Of a stretch of DNA of 64,000 bases, positions 36,481 to 44,871 are shown piece after piece. A model generated the notes under the pieces. The model saw only the letters and a list, made by a program, of their open reading frames with translations. It had not been told where the DNA came from and did not search any database. A program made the position numbers and the translations under genes. This DNA comes from Bacillaceae bacterium S4-13-56 (GTDB lineage: Bacteria; Bacillota; Bacilli; Bacillales; JAWJLM01). The stretch spans positions 1 through 64,000 of the forward strand of contig JAWJLM010000017.1 of assembly GCA_040191315.1 (NCBI GenBank), in the 5' to 3' direction. How positions within the stretch are numbered: position 1 is the stretch's first letter; each line of letters begins with the position of its first letter.

Positions 36481-36780
36481 CTCCTTCACCCTTAGTAAAG
36501 GGCGAAGGAGTATGATCCGCGGTACCACCTTTTTTGGCGCATTCAATGGCCACCACATTCTTCAGAACCGTAAACGTTCATCAATGTGGCCACAAAGCAC
36601 CAACTCATGTCCCCGTATCGTGGGGAAACGGCTAGCTTTCACTAACAGCTCCGGGAAAGGTTCTATCTGTCATCGGTGGCGAAGCCTCACAGCCCATGGA
36701 CCCCACTCTCTGAACACATACACAAATATACTAACTCCCATCAAAGCCGACCCAATATATTAAAACATATTATATGACCC
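36481..36780 (-). promoter_or_regulatory. T-box leader of proBA
   Basis: Read on the minus strand, the T-box AAAAAGGTGGTACCGCGGA covers 36517-36535 and is followed by the terminator stem CTCCTTCGCCC...GGGTGAAGGAG (36481-36511) and TTTTTTG. Upstream are Stem I-like elements. A CCT triplet at 36658-36660 in AGAACCTTT could be the proline specifier. Uncharged tRNA-Pro would favour antitermination and proBA expression. The specifier assignment is tentative; the T-box itself is clear. Confidence 0.92.
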
Positions 36781-36822
36781 ACCAACCCAAACGTCAAGAC
36801 CAAGTTTGCCCGCTATTCTGGT

Positions 36823-36855
36823 GGTGTGCAGATAGGGACGGTTCTCGTCAACACG
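36823..36855 (+). repeat. REP copy R17
   Basis: GGTGTGCAGATAGGGACGGT then TCTCGTCAACACG, upstream of the T-box leader. Confidence 0.82.
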
Positions 36856-36876
36856 CTGCACTATTCATGGCAAGGT

Positions 36877-36970
36877 AGAAGTGGGGATATTACTCCCTGA
36901 AAATAAAACATTAAATTTTTTATCCCAGCTTGCTTCATGGTTGGCTGCCGGTTCATGCGGGATAATAGCT
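36877..36970 (-). repeat. Family C 5' fragment, inverted
   Basis: Read on the minus strand: TTATCCCGCATGAACCGGCA then GCCAACCATGAAGCAAGCT and AAATTTAATGTTTTATTTTC. It carries the nested block. Confidence 0.78.
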
Positions 36971-37043
36971 GATACTATAAAAAATCGTGTTTGACCTACA
37001 CACAGACCTCCTGTTTTAAACAAAAAACAAGAGGATGCTTCGA

Positions 37044-37238
37044 ATGAAAAACAGAAAACTGAAAGAGAACCACTTTTTTCCACATATCCAAATTTCCAAT
37101 TTATTGGTTATTTATATACTTTATGCCGTTCTCATCCCCGGGAATACGTTTACTTCTATTATATCTAGGAGCAGGTACAAAAGACACAGTGCCGCCGAAA
37201 CTACAAAAGCGGCTGACAGAGGGCCGAAGCTATGCTAG
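37044..37238 (+). CDS. Possible small membrane protein
   Basis: A frame from ATG 37044 (MKNRKLKENHFF) encodes about 64 residues with one hydrophobic stretch (LLVIYILYAVLIPG) and a basic tail. GAGGATG upstream is a weak ribosome site. No family is recognised, and it may not be a gene. Confidence 0.25.
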   Translation: MKNRKLKENHFFPHIQISNLLVIYILYAVLIPGNTFTSIISRSRYKRHSAAETTKAADRGPKLC

Positions 37239-37275
37239 AAAATAGACAACCAATAGAAAGGTAAACACATTAAAT

Positions 37276-37317
37276 TAGAAAAACTGCCAAGCCGAATTTT
37301 ATAACGGCGAGGCAGCT
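37276..37317 (-). terminator. Terminator of the Xre-type gene
   Basis: On the minus strand CTGCCTCGCCG pairs with CGGCTTGGCAG, followed by TTTTTC. Confidence 0.85.
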
Positions 37318-37318
37318 C

Positions 37319-37627
37319 TTATTGTTTTTTTCTGTCTTCTTCTTCTAAGTATTTCTGTTTCTCAATTTCATATTCTTCCCATATTTCATCAAGGCTCATG
37401 TTAAGGACATCTGCTAGTTTAGCTATCGTTAGAAATTGAGGTTGTTCAATTTTCCCCCTTTCGAATTTCCCGTAATGAGGGTAATCAACATCGGCTTGTT
37501 CTGCTACATATTCTTGAGTCCATTTCTTATCTTTTTTCTGATAGTCTTTTCTTTTTTTTCGTATAATTCTTCCAATTATGATTCCAATAGATTTATCTTC
37601 CAACGCTATTCTTCCTTTTTTGCCCAT
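37319..37627 (-). CDS. Small Xre-family DNA-binding protein
   Basis: Protein of 102 residues with one helix-turn-helix of the Xre/Cro type (WTQEYVAEQADVDYPHYGKF then ERG..IEQPQFLTIAKLADVL) and a charged C-terminal helix. It probably regulates transcription. It is flanked by a strong terminator and by an AT-rich upstream region, with no partner gene. Its target is unknown. Confidence 0.8.
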   Translation of the reverse strand: MGKKGRIALEDKSIGIIIGRIIRKKRKDYQKKDKKWTQEYVAEQADVDYPHYGKFERGKIEQPQFLTIAKLADVLNMSLDEIWEEYEIEKQKYLEEEDRKKQ

Positions 37628-38029
37628 TATCTAATGCATAAAAAGAAAGAAACACGTTTTAGAACACTCTTTTAACGTTTTTCTCGTATTTTTTGTACTA
37701 TCAGCTTTTAATAACTTTGGTCGAGTGATGGTACATGAAAAAATTGGGCATTCGATATCGGGACTTGGCGATAAGCCAAGTTTTTATAAAAACTGCCACA
37801 GAAATCCTTTGTTTTTCAATTTGTTTTGTAAGACAAGCAATAGGGAGTCTCATATGGAGAGAGTTAGGTCCGGAATGGGTGTCGCTTGTCGAACAAGGTC
37901 GAAAAAATAATTCGATAGTTCTAATTTCCCGAGTGAATAGAATGATTTTTTAGAAAATTAAGAATAATAGGTTTTATTTTAAAATTCTTCGTGTATAGTA
38001 ATACGTATCATAATTCTGGGAGGGATTTT
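37628..38029. other. Intergenic region with family D copy
   Basis: Divergent region between the Xre gene and the protease gene. A family D copy lies at 37743-37790 (GGGCATTCGATATCGGGACT then TGGCGATAAGCCAAGTTTTT; stem CTTGGC/GCCAAG). Short open frames here follow the repeat and lack ribosome sites. Confidence 0.6.
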
Positions 38030-40039
38030 ATGAAAAGGAGTTTCAAGAAGATTTTTCCTATTACTCTAGCACTCTCGTTAATGATTGGTGGAATGAGTTT
38101 TCCGGCAGTAGGAGGAGCAGAAGGAATCCAGGATGGGGTACATAAAAAAGTATCCTGGGATAGCAAAAAGGGAATTCCGGATTTTGTAATAGGAAAGCTC
38201 TCCGATAAAAAGGTGGCGAGTAAAAGTCAGGCCGTACGATTTTTAGAGGAAAACAAAAGTCTTTTTAAAATTGGTGCCGGTGAATTCCGTGTGAAGTCTG
38301 AAAGTACAGATGAACTTGGAATGACTCATTTTCGGGCGGAGATGACCGTGGATGGAATTCCGGTCTATGGTACGGATTTATATGTACACGTGGATGCAAA
38401 TGGTGATGTTTATGCTGTAAACGGTCAGGCGGAGCCAAGGTTACAAAATAAAAAGTGGAACCAGAAAGTGAAGTTGACTGGTAATGAAGCTCTTGCAAAA
38501 GCAGAAGAGTACTTAGATCTGCCCTCTTCAATGGAATATACAGCAAAAGATTCAAGCCTCTATTTATATAAGAATGATAAAAAGTGGCAACCAGCGTATT
38601 TGGTAGAATTGGCTTTTCTAGAACCCCATGCTGCACGACAATTTACATTTGTTAGTGCGGAAGATGGGTCTATACTAGAATCATATGATGCTCTAGCAGA
38701 CGCTACATCTACAGGTACAGGGGTGACATTGGACGGTACAACTGTACAGCTTAATACATTTGAATCTGGTGGAACCTATTATTTACAAGACACAACGAAG
38801 CCTATGAGTGGAGTTATTGAAACGTATACGGCAAATAATAGAACGAGACTTCCAGGGAGCATAGTTAGTGATTCTAATAATGTTTTTGATAGCTCTGTCC
38901 AAGCAGCTGCTGTTGATGCCCATGTGAATGCAGGAATCACATATGATTACTATTATGAAACTTTTAATCGTAATAGCTATGATAACAATGGTGCATCCTT
39001 AATCTCGACTGTTCATTATGATCGATATTACAACAATGCATTCTGGAATGGAACACAAATGGTTTATGGGGATGGCGACGGTTCGACGTTCAGTCCGTTA
39101 TCTGGTGCGTTAGATGTTATTGCCCATGAGCTAACTCATGCAGTGACTGAGGAAACTGCTAATTTAGTTTATCAAAATCAACCTGGTGCCTTAAATGAAT
39201 CTATGTCTGATGTATTTGGGATGATTGTTGAAGCTTACAATGGGGATACTGATTGGCTAATGGGAGAGGATGTTTATACACCAGGTGTAGAAGGAGATGC
39301 ATTGCGTAGTCTTTCTAACCCTGAGCTTTATGATCAGCCTGCCCATATGGATCACTATTATGTAACTTCTGATGATAATGGTGGGGTCCATACCAATAGT
39401 GGGATTCCAAATAAGGCGTTCTATAATATCGCAACTTCAATTGGTTTGGATGCTTCTGCAGAAATATACTATCGAGCATTAACCACCTATTTGACTTCTC
39501 AATCGGATTTTACAGATGCTAGGAATGGACTTCTCCAAGCAGCTACTGATTTATATGGAGAAGGTAGCGTGGAGTATAATGCGGTCAATAATGGCTTTTT
39601 AGCCGTAGGTATTGACGGATCTAGTAGTGGAGGGAATGAAACTCCTGATTCTGATACCTTTGAACCTAATAATTCCTTTAACGAAGCTTACGGTCCGTTA
39701 GTTAGTGGAACAACCTATGGATCTTATATTTCTACTTCCACAGATTCTGATTTTTATATGTTTGAAGCGGAGATTGGGCAATCCATTTCTGTAGAATTAG
39801 GTAACTTGCCTGGAGACTATGACCTCTACCTATATGACTCCAATCGTTCATTGGTTGGCGCATCTGAAAATGCCTGGAGCAGAAATGAATTGATCTCGCA
39901 CTCAGCTGGACAAACGGGAACCTACTACGTTGAAGTTGTAGGATGGAATGGAGCCATGAGCACCACCACGCCATACCATCTAACAGTTACCATCGAGACA
40001 AATACTAAAGGCAGCAAAGGAAACAGAAAGAGCAATTAG
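38030..40039 (+). CDS. Secreted M4 neutral metalloprotease (bacillolysin type) with PPC domain
   Basis: Extracellular zinc protease of 669 residues. Start is the ATG at 38030 after GGGAGGG. Signal peptide is about 30 residues (MKRSFKKIFPIT...), then FTP and PepSY propeptide domains to about 240. The thermolysin catalytic domain has HELTH (H366, E367, H370) and the third zinc ligand E390 in GALNESMSD, and the later GGVHTNSGIPNKAF. A C-terminal PPC-type beta domain (about 560-655: DTFEPNNSFNEA, DSDFYMF, DYDLYLYDSN) is added to the usual bacillolysin form. REP R18 starts at the stop codon. Confidence 0.93.
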   Translation: MKRSFKKIFPITLALSLMIGGMSFPAVGGAEGIQDGVHKKVSWDSKKGIPDFVIGKLSDKKVASKSQAVRFLEENKSLFKIGAGEFRVKSESTDELGMTHFRAEMTVDGIPVYGTDLYVHVDANGDVYAVNGQAEPRLQNKKWNQKVKLTGNEALAKAEEYLDLPSSMEYTAKDSSLYLYKNDKKWQPAYLVELAFLEPHAARQFTFVSAEDGSILESYDALADATSTGTGVTLDGTTVQLNTFESGGTYYLQDTTKPMSGVIETYTANNRTRLPGSIVSDSNNVFDSSVQAAAVDAHVNAGITYDYYYETFNRNSYDNNGASLISTVHYDRYYNNAFWNGTQMVYGDGDGSTFSPLSGALDVIAHELTHAVTEETANLVYQNQPGALNESMSDVFGMIVEAYNGDTDWLMGEDVYTPGVEGDALRSLSNPELYDQPAHMDHYYVTSDDNGGVHTNSGIPNKAFYNIATSIGLDASAEIYYRALTTYLTSQSDFTDARNGLLQAATDLYGEGSVEYNAVNNGFLAVGIDGSSSGGNETPDSDTFEPNNSFNEAYGPLVSGTTYGSYISTSTDSDFYMFEAEIGQSISVELGNLPGDYDLYLYDSNRSLVGASENAWSRNELISHSAGQTGTYYVEVVGWNGAMSTTTPYHLTVTIETNTKGSKGNRKSN

Positions 40040-40062
40040 GTGTGTTGGTAGGGACGGTTCTT
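40039..40062 (+). repeat. REP copy R18, 3' arm missing
   Basis: GGTGTGTTGGTAGGGACGGT then TCTT. It abuts the TAG of the protease gene. Confidence 0.85.
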
Positions 40063-40090
40063 TTAGGGAAAAACCAAAAGTTTTGCATGC

Positions 40091-40134
40091 AAAGAAGCCC
40101 AGCGGCATTAGCTGTCTGTTGGGCTTCTTTTTTA
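40091..40134 (+). terminator. Terminator of the protease gene
   Basis: AAAGAAGCCCAGCGG pairs with CTGTTGGGCTTCTTT, followed by TTT. Confidence 0.9.
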
Positions 40135-40151
40135 AAAGATAAAGTATAAAA

Positions 40152-40290
40152 TTTGTCTAGCTCTAGCGAAAAAGCTTCCTCGAGTAATCTTCGAAGTTTT
40201 TGCCCAGAGTAATCGCACGAAGGAAGGCTACTTAGACCTTCTTCGCAGAAACAAGTACTTTTCTTATTTCGAGGGGCGCTTGCGCTTTTC
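40152..40290 (+). repeat. Family B repeat, copy B1
   Basis: Begins TTTGTCTAGCTCTAGCG and ends GGGGCGCTTGCGCTTTTC. The centre has ATCTTCGAAGTTTTTGCCC and AATCGCACGAAGGAA. The ends match a dispersed repeat known in Bacillus-type genomes. Confidence 0.85.
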
Positions 40291-40334
40291 ACATAATAGT
40301 CTAAATGTAAAAAATATTCATACAATTAATTGAC

Positions 40335-40349
40335 CCTAGAACTTCTAGG
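40335..40349. promoter_or_regulatory. Perfect 7+1+7 palindrome before the acyl-CoA cluster
   Basis: CCTAGAACTTCTAGG is a perfect inverted repeat 18 bp before the cre. A second palindrome, ATTCATATTGAAT, lies at 40515-40527. Either could bind a regulator of the acyl-CoA operon. Confidence 0.45.
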
Positions 40350-40366
40350 TGGTAAAATATTACTTA

Positions 40367-40381
40367 ATGAAAACGGTTACA
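40367..40381 (+). promoter_or_regulatory. cre before the acyl-CoA dehydrogenase operon
   Basis: ATGAAAACGGTTACA matches the cre consensus at all fixed positions. Suggests repression of fatty-acid use by preferred sugars. Confidence 0.7.
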
Positions 40382-40643
40382 AGTTATGAATCTAGGTAAT
40401 CAAGTGAGGAACCAGAGCAGTTTAAGTAGGGCCCCATATATATTAAGGGTTGGCTTTGCTGGGGGAGAAGGCGAACCATCTAGTGTGATTTTTCAGTACT
40501 ACTATTACATTTTAATTCATATTGAATAGTAATAGGTCATATTTTTGCATAGAAAATTAACAGAGTATTCAATCATCTTAGGTGCTCACCTGATTATTGG
40601 TAACAACCCTGTACAATATAATTCACAAGAAAGGAAGAGGAAG

Positions 40644-41789
40644 ATGACAGCGAACTATATGAAAGAAGAGCATGAACTGTTTCGACAATCTTTTCGTAAA
40701 TTTTTAGAAAAAGAAGCGGTACCTTATTTTGATAAGTGGGAAAAAGAACGGCTTATTCCTCGAGAACTATGGACGAAAATGGGGGAGAATGGTTTTCTAT
40801 GTCCATGGATAGACGAAGCGTATGGCGGATTGAACGCTGATTTTGGATACTCGGTTGTTTTAAATGAAGAACTAGAGCGCGTAGGTACAGGGTTAGTGGG
40901 AATTGGATTACATAATGATATTGTGGTTCCTTATCTGAATTCCTATGGTTCACCGGAACAAAAGGAGAGGTGGCTGCCAAAGTGTATTAGCGGGGAAGCA
41001 ATTACTGCTATAGCGATGACAGAACCAGGGGCTGGTTCCGATTTGGCAGGGATTAAAACTACTGCGATCAAAAAGGGAGATTATTATATTTTAAACGGTC
41101 AAAAAACATTTATTACAAATGGGGTTCATGCTGATTTAATCGTTGTAGTATGTAAAACGGATCCAAATGCAAGTCCTCCCCATAAAGGGATTAGTCTATT
41201 AGTAGTTGAACGAAATACACCAGGTTTCTCATTAGGCAGGAAGTTAGACAAAATAGGTCTACATTCACAAGATACTGCCGAATTATTTTTTGAAGATGCC
41301 AAGATACCGGTTGGAAATCTACTTGGGGAGGAAGGGAACGGTTTTTATTATTTGATGGAGAAGCTTCAGCAGGAGCGGCTAACGGTTGCCATTGCAGCCC
41401 AAGTTGCTGCAGAAGAGATGCTAAGGATGACGATGGAGTACGTGAAGGAACGAGAAGCATTTGGTCAAAAAATTTCTAAGTTTCAAAATACCCAGTTCAA
41501 GCTTGTTGAAGTGGCAACCGAAATTCAAATTGGTAGGACATTTGTTGATGATGTCATTGACCGGCATATGAATGGGGAAGAAATTGTTAAGGAGGTTTCC
41601 ATGGCGAAATGGTGGGTTACCGACATGGCTAGGCGTACAGCCACAACCTGTATGCAACTCCACGGTGGTTATGGTTATATGGAGGAATATCCAATTGCAA
41701 GGAGGTATCGGGATATTCCAGTTGCCTCTATCTATGCAGGCTCCAATGAAATTATGAAAAATATTATTGCTAAAAAAATGGGCTTGTAA
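40644..41789 (+). CDS. Acyl-CoA dehydrogenase
   Basis: FAD enzyme introducing a trans-2 double bond into acyl-CoA. The ATG at 40644 (MTANYMKEEHELF) after GGAAGAGG gives 381 residues; the open frame reaches back to 40545. Family signatures: AMTEPGAGSDLAGI, QKTFITNGVHADL, QLHGGYGYMEEYPIARRYRD and YAGSNEIMKNIIAKKMG at the end. First gene of an operon with the CaiB/racemase-type and two ligase genes. The chain type of the substrate cannot be read from the sequence. Confidence 0.92.
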   Translation: MTANYMKEEHELFRQSFRKFLEKEAVPYFDKWEKERLIPRELWTKMGENGFLCPWIDEAYGGLNADFGYSVVLNEELERVGTGLVGIGLHNDIVVPYLNSYGSPEQKERWLPKCISGEAITAIAMTEPGAGSDLAGIKTTAIKKGDYYILNGQKTFITNGVHADLIVVVCKTDPNASPPHKGISLLVVERNTPGFSLGRKLDKIGLHSQDTAELFFEDAKIPVGNLLGEEGNGFYYLMEKLQQERLTVAIAAQVAAEEMLRMTMEYVKEREAFGQKISKFQNTQFKLVEVATEIQIGRTFVDDVIDRHMNGEEIVKEVSMAKWWVTDMARRTATTCMQLHGGYGYMEEYPIARRYRDIPVASIYAGSNEIMKNIIAKKMGL

Positions 41790-41818
41790 GAAATTTTCAG
41801 CTTAAAAGGGGAGAGGCC

Positions 41819-42976
41819 ATGCTTAAAGGGATTCGAATTATTGATTTTACGCAATACTTACCTGGTCCATTTTCAACATTAAGACTTGCGGACTTAGGAG
41901 CTGAAGTCATCAAAGTGGAACCGCTTCATGGAGACCCAGCTCGAGAAATGGGAACAAATGAAAGTGATTTTCTATTTTCTGTTAATAATCGAAACAAGAA
42001 AAGTATTGCGATAAATGTAAAGGAGAAAGTAGGGCAGCAATTAGCTCGTGAATTAATTGAACAAGGAGATGTTGTAATCGAAAGCTTTCGTCCAGGTGTG
42101 ATGAAAAGACTCGGATTAGACTATACGAGTTTGAAAAAGTATAAGGAAAACTTAATCTATTTATCTCTCACTGGATTTGGACAAGATGGTAGTCTTTCGC
42201 AATTAGGGAGTCACGATTTAAATTATTTGGCGTTAAGTGGTGTGTTAAATCAATTTCAAGAGGAAGATGGACCTCCCACACATCCAACGATCACGTTGGC
42301 TGATTTAATTGGAGGAATGGCTGCTAGTGAAGCAATCCTTGGAGCACTATTACAGCGAGAACGAACGGGTAAAGGTACCTATATTGATTTAGCTATATTA
42401 GATGTTTTGCTGGGGATGATTGGAAATCATGCTGCGATTTCACATCTTACTGGTCATCGTCACGGGTTGCCTGTACTTGATAGCTCTATGGTGAATTATC
42501 ATCTTTACGAAACAAAAGATCATCGTTACATGAGTTTAGGAGCATTAGAGTTTAAGTTTTGGCGAAATTTTTGTTTAGCTGTGGAGTGTCCAGAGTGGGT
42601 GGAAGCGTATCCTAGTAAATTAAAAATCTCAAATTCTATCTATGAACAGGTTAAGCAACTATTTCTAACACGTACCCAAGAAGAATGGATAAGGCTTGGG
42701 GAAGCACACGACTGTTGTTTATTTCCAGTACTTGATGTGGAGGAAGCTGTATCTAGTACTTATGTAAAGCAACGAGAATTAATGCAATTAGTAGGGAATA
42801 CTCCTTTTCTATTCACGCAAACCTATTTCAATTCGTCAGTGAGGCCTTCCGATGCTTCTGTGCATTTAGGGGAGCATACAGAGGAAATTTTAACGCATTT
42901 GCTTCATAAACAGAAAGGGGAGATAAGGGAGTGGTGTGACCAAGGAATTGTATTAGCATGGAACAAAATTCCGTAA
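41819..42976 (+). CDS. CaiB/BaiF family protein: alpha-methylacyl-CoA racemase-like or CoA transferase
   Basis: Protein of 385 residues of the class III CoA-transferase superfamily. The start has GIRIIDFTQYLPGPFSTLRL and GAEVIKVEP. The segment SHDLNYLALSGVL (H132, D133) and a second Asp in TLADLIGG (D162) resemble the catalytic region of alpha-methylacyl-CoA racemases more than that of formyl-CoA transferase, but both lie in this family. In the operon, a racemase would prepare 2-methyl-branched acyl-CoA for the dehydrogenase. It follows the dehydrogenase by 29 nt. Confidence 0.75.
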   Translation: MLKGIRIIDFTQYLPGPFSTLRLADLGAEVIKVEPLHGDPAREMGTNESDFLFSVNNRNKKSIAINVKEKVGQQLARELIEQGDVVIESFRPGVMKRLGLDYTSLKKYKENLIYLSLTGFGQDGSLSQLGSHDLNYLALSGVLNQFQEEDGPPTHPTITLADLIGGMAASEAILGALLQRERTGKGTYIDLAILDVLLGMIGNHAAISHLTGHRHGLPVLDSSMVNYHLYETKDHRYMSLGALEFKFWRNFCLAVECPEWVEAYPSKLKISNSIYEQVKQLFLTRTQEEWIRLGEAHDCCLFPVLDVEEAVSSTYVKQRELMQLVGNTPFLFTQTYFNSSVRPSDASVHLGEHTEEILTHLLHKQKGEIREWCDQGIVLAWNKIP

Positions 42977-43059
42977 CTGAATTTTTTAAACTTTTAGTGT
43001 GAGGAGATTTTTGGATACAAGGTAAATGATTCATGAAAAAGTAGAAAGGTGGAATTGAT

Positions 43060-44721
43060 GTGATTTTAGCTGATCAGAAGCAGATTGAAAGTTATACAAC
43101 TAAAGGCTACTGGGGTACAAAGACATTGTTAGATTTTTTTAATGAGAATGTGGAAAAACATCCAGAACGAACAGCAATAGTAGATCCCCTCAATCGTAAA
43201 GACTTAACAGGAACAGAGGCGGAGCGAATTACTTTTCATCAATTGGATCAAGCGGTGGATGCGGTGGCTACTGGATTAATAAAGAGGGGGCTAAAGCCTG
43301 ATGATGTTGTCGTTGTACAGCTACCAAACACGTGGGAGTTGGCGATGCTTTATTTGGCCATTTCTAAAGCAGGTGGACTAATTTCGCCAGTTCCTCTCCA
43401 ATGGCGCAGTAAAGAGTTAAAGTATGTTTGTTCCATAACGGAAGCCAAATTTTGTATTACAATAGAAGATTTTAAAGGCTTTAAGCACGGCGAGATGATG
43501 CGTGAGATTATGAATGAAGCATCTTACATCCAAGAGGTAATCCTGCTAGAAAGATTGCAAGAGTTACTAAACACACCGGTTGACGATTCCTTATTAGGCC
43601 AAGTAAAAGTTGATGCTAACGATAGTTTCACACTTTGCTGGACGTCGGGCACGGAATCGGACCCTAAAGGATGCCCGTTAAGTCATAACAATTGGATTTT
43701 TCAATGTCGAATGGAAATTGAAGCGACGGATATACAAGAAGGGGACGTCTTATTTACTGCTGGTCCACTAATTAATATGGCATCTGTTGGTACTACCTAT
43801 ATCCCTTGGATTATGACAGGAGGGACCTTTGTCCTGCATCATCCCTTTGACCCTCAAATATTTATTCAACAAATGATCACAGAAAAAGTTAACTACACGC
43901 TCCTTGTTCCTGCAATCGCTAACATAATCGTGAAGCACCCACAAGTTGATCAATTTGATTTAAGTAATGTACGTGCTATTACTCTTGGTTCAGCACCACC
44001 ATCCCTGTTTACCATTAAAGAATTTAAACGACGCTGGGGAATTGAAATTGGTAACATATGGGGGCAAAATGAAGGTACTGCCATCGTCTCTGGGCCAAAA
44101 GATATTCCGGATATCGAGAAGCGAGTTGATAATCTCCCTCAATTCGGTAAGCCTGGTGTTAAATGGAGTGTTAATGTGGAGGGAATTGAATCTAAAATAG
44201 TTTCTGTTGATACAGGTGAAATAGTAACAGAGGTAGGAGAGGTTGGCGAGTTTGCATATAAAGGGCCAAATGTGATGCCTGGTTATTTTAGGCGTCCAGA
44301 TCTAAACGTCAAAGCTTTTGATGAAGAAGGATATTTTTATACAGGAGATCTTTTTGAAATAAAGGAAGGAGATACAATCGGCTTTTTTGATAGAAAAAAA
44401 GATATCATTATTCGAGGAGGCTACAATATTAGTGCACAGGAGGTGGAAAACTGCCTATTAGCTCATCCAAAAATAGTAGATGTTGCCGCAGTCGGTTATG
44501 TAGATGAAGTGATGGGGGAACGAGTTTGTATATATGTGGTGCCACAAAAGGATGCTGATGTCACTTTAGAAGAGCTTAAAGATTTCATAAAAGATCAGGG
44601 TTTAGCTATTTATAAAAGTCCAGAGCGGATGGAAATAGTAGAGAGTATTCCTCGTAATCCTGTCGGAAAAATTCTAAAGGCGTCACTAAGGCAAGACTTG
44701 AAACAGCGCTCAGGTGTTTAA
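43060..44721 (+). CDS. Acyl-CoA synthetase (AMP-forming) 1
   Basis: ANL-superfamily ligase of 553 residues that activates a carboxylic acid with ATP and CoA. P-loop-like motif is CWTSGTESDPKGCPLSHNN, and the later core has TGDLFEIKEGDTIGFFDRKK and IIRGGYNISAQEVE, with the terminal lysine in NPVGKILK. GTG start at 43060 after AAAGGTGG. It resembles cyclohexanecarboxylate/medium-chain type ligases. Third gene of the operon. Substrate unknown. Confidence 0.88.
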   Translation: MILADQKQIESYTTKGYWGTKTLLDFFNENVEKHPERTAIVDPLNRKDLTGTEAERITFHQLDQAVDAVATGLIKRGLKPDDVVVVQLPNTWELAMLYLAISKAGGLISPVPLQWRSKELKYVCSITEAKFCITIEDFKGFKHGEMMREIMNEASYIQEVILLERLQELLNTPVDDSLLGQVKVDANDSFTLCWTSGTESDPKGCPLSHNNWIFQCRMEIEATDIQEGDVLFTAGPLINMASVGTTYIPWIMTGGTFVLHHPFDPQIFIQQMITEKVNYTLLVPAIANIIVKHPQVDQFDLSNVRAITLGSAPPSLFTIKEFKRRWGIEIGNIWGQNEGTAIVSGPKDIPDIEKRVDNLPQFGKPGVKWSVNVEGIESKIVSVDTGEIVTEVGEVGEFAYKGPNVMPGYFRRPDLNVKAFDEEGYFYTGDLFEIKEGDTIGFFDRKKDIIIRGGYNISAQEVENCLLAHPKIVDVAAVGYVDEVMGERVCIYVVPQKDADVTLEELKDFIKDQGLAIYKSPERMEIVESIPRNPVGKILKASLRQDLKQRSGV

Positions 44722-44871
44722 AGAAAGACGTCTGTTATCGTAAAGATAGTTGTTTTAAAATGTTTGATCTTAGGGGAATCGAACGAACAGAATAAATTTG
44801 TCAGGAATGCGAAAATAGTCAAAGTGAAAGAAGTTATGTTCATAACTTAAGAGGAATGGAGGAGATAATTT

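Noticed and set aside
37725-37953. Two short open frames before the protease gene
   Set aside because: They run over a family D repeat, lack ribosome sites, and their sequences resemble no protein.
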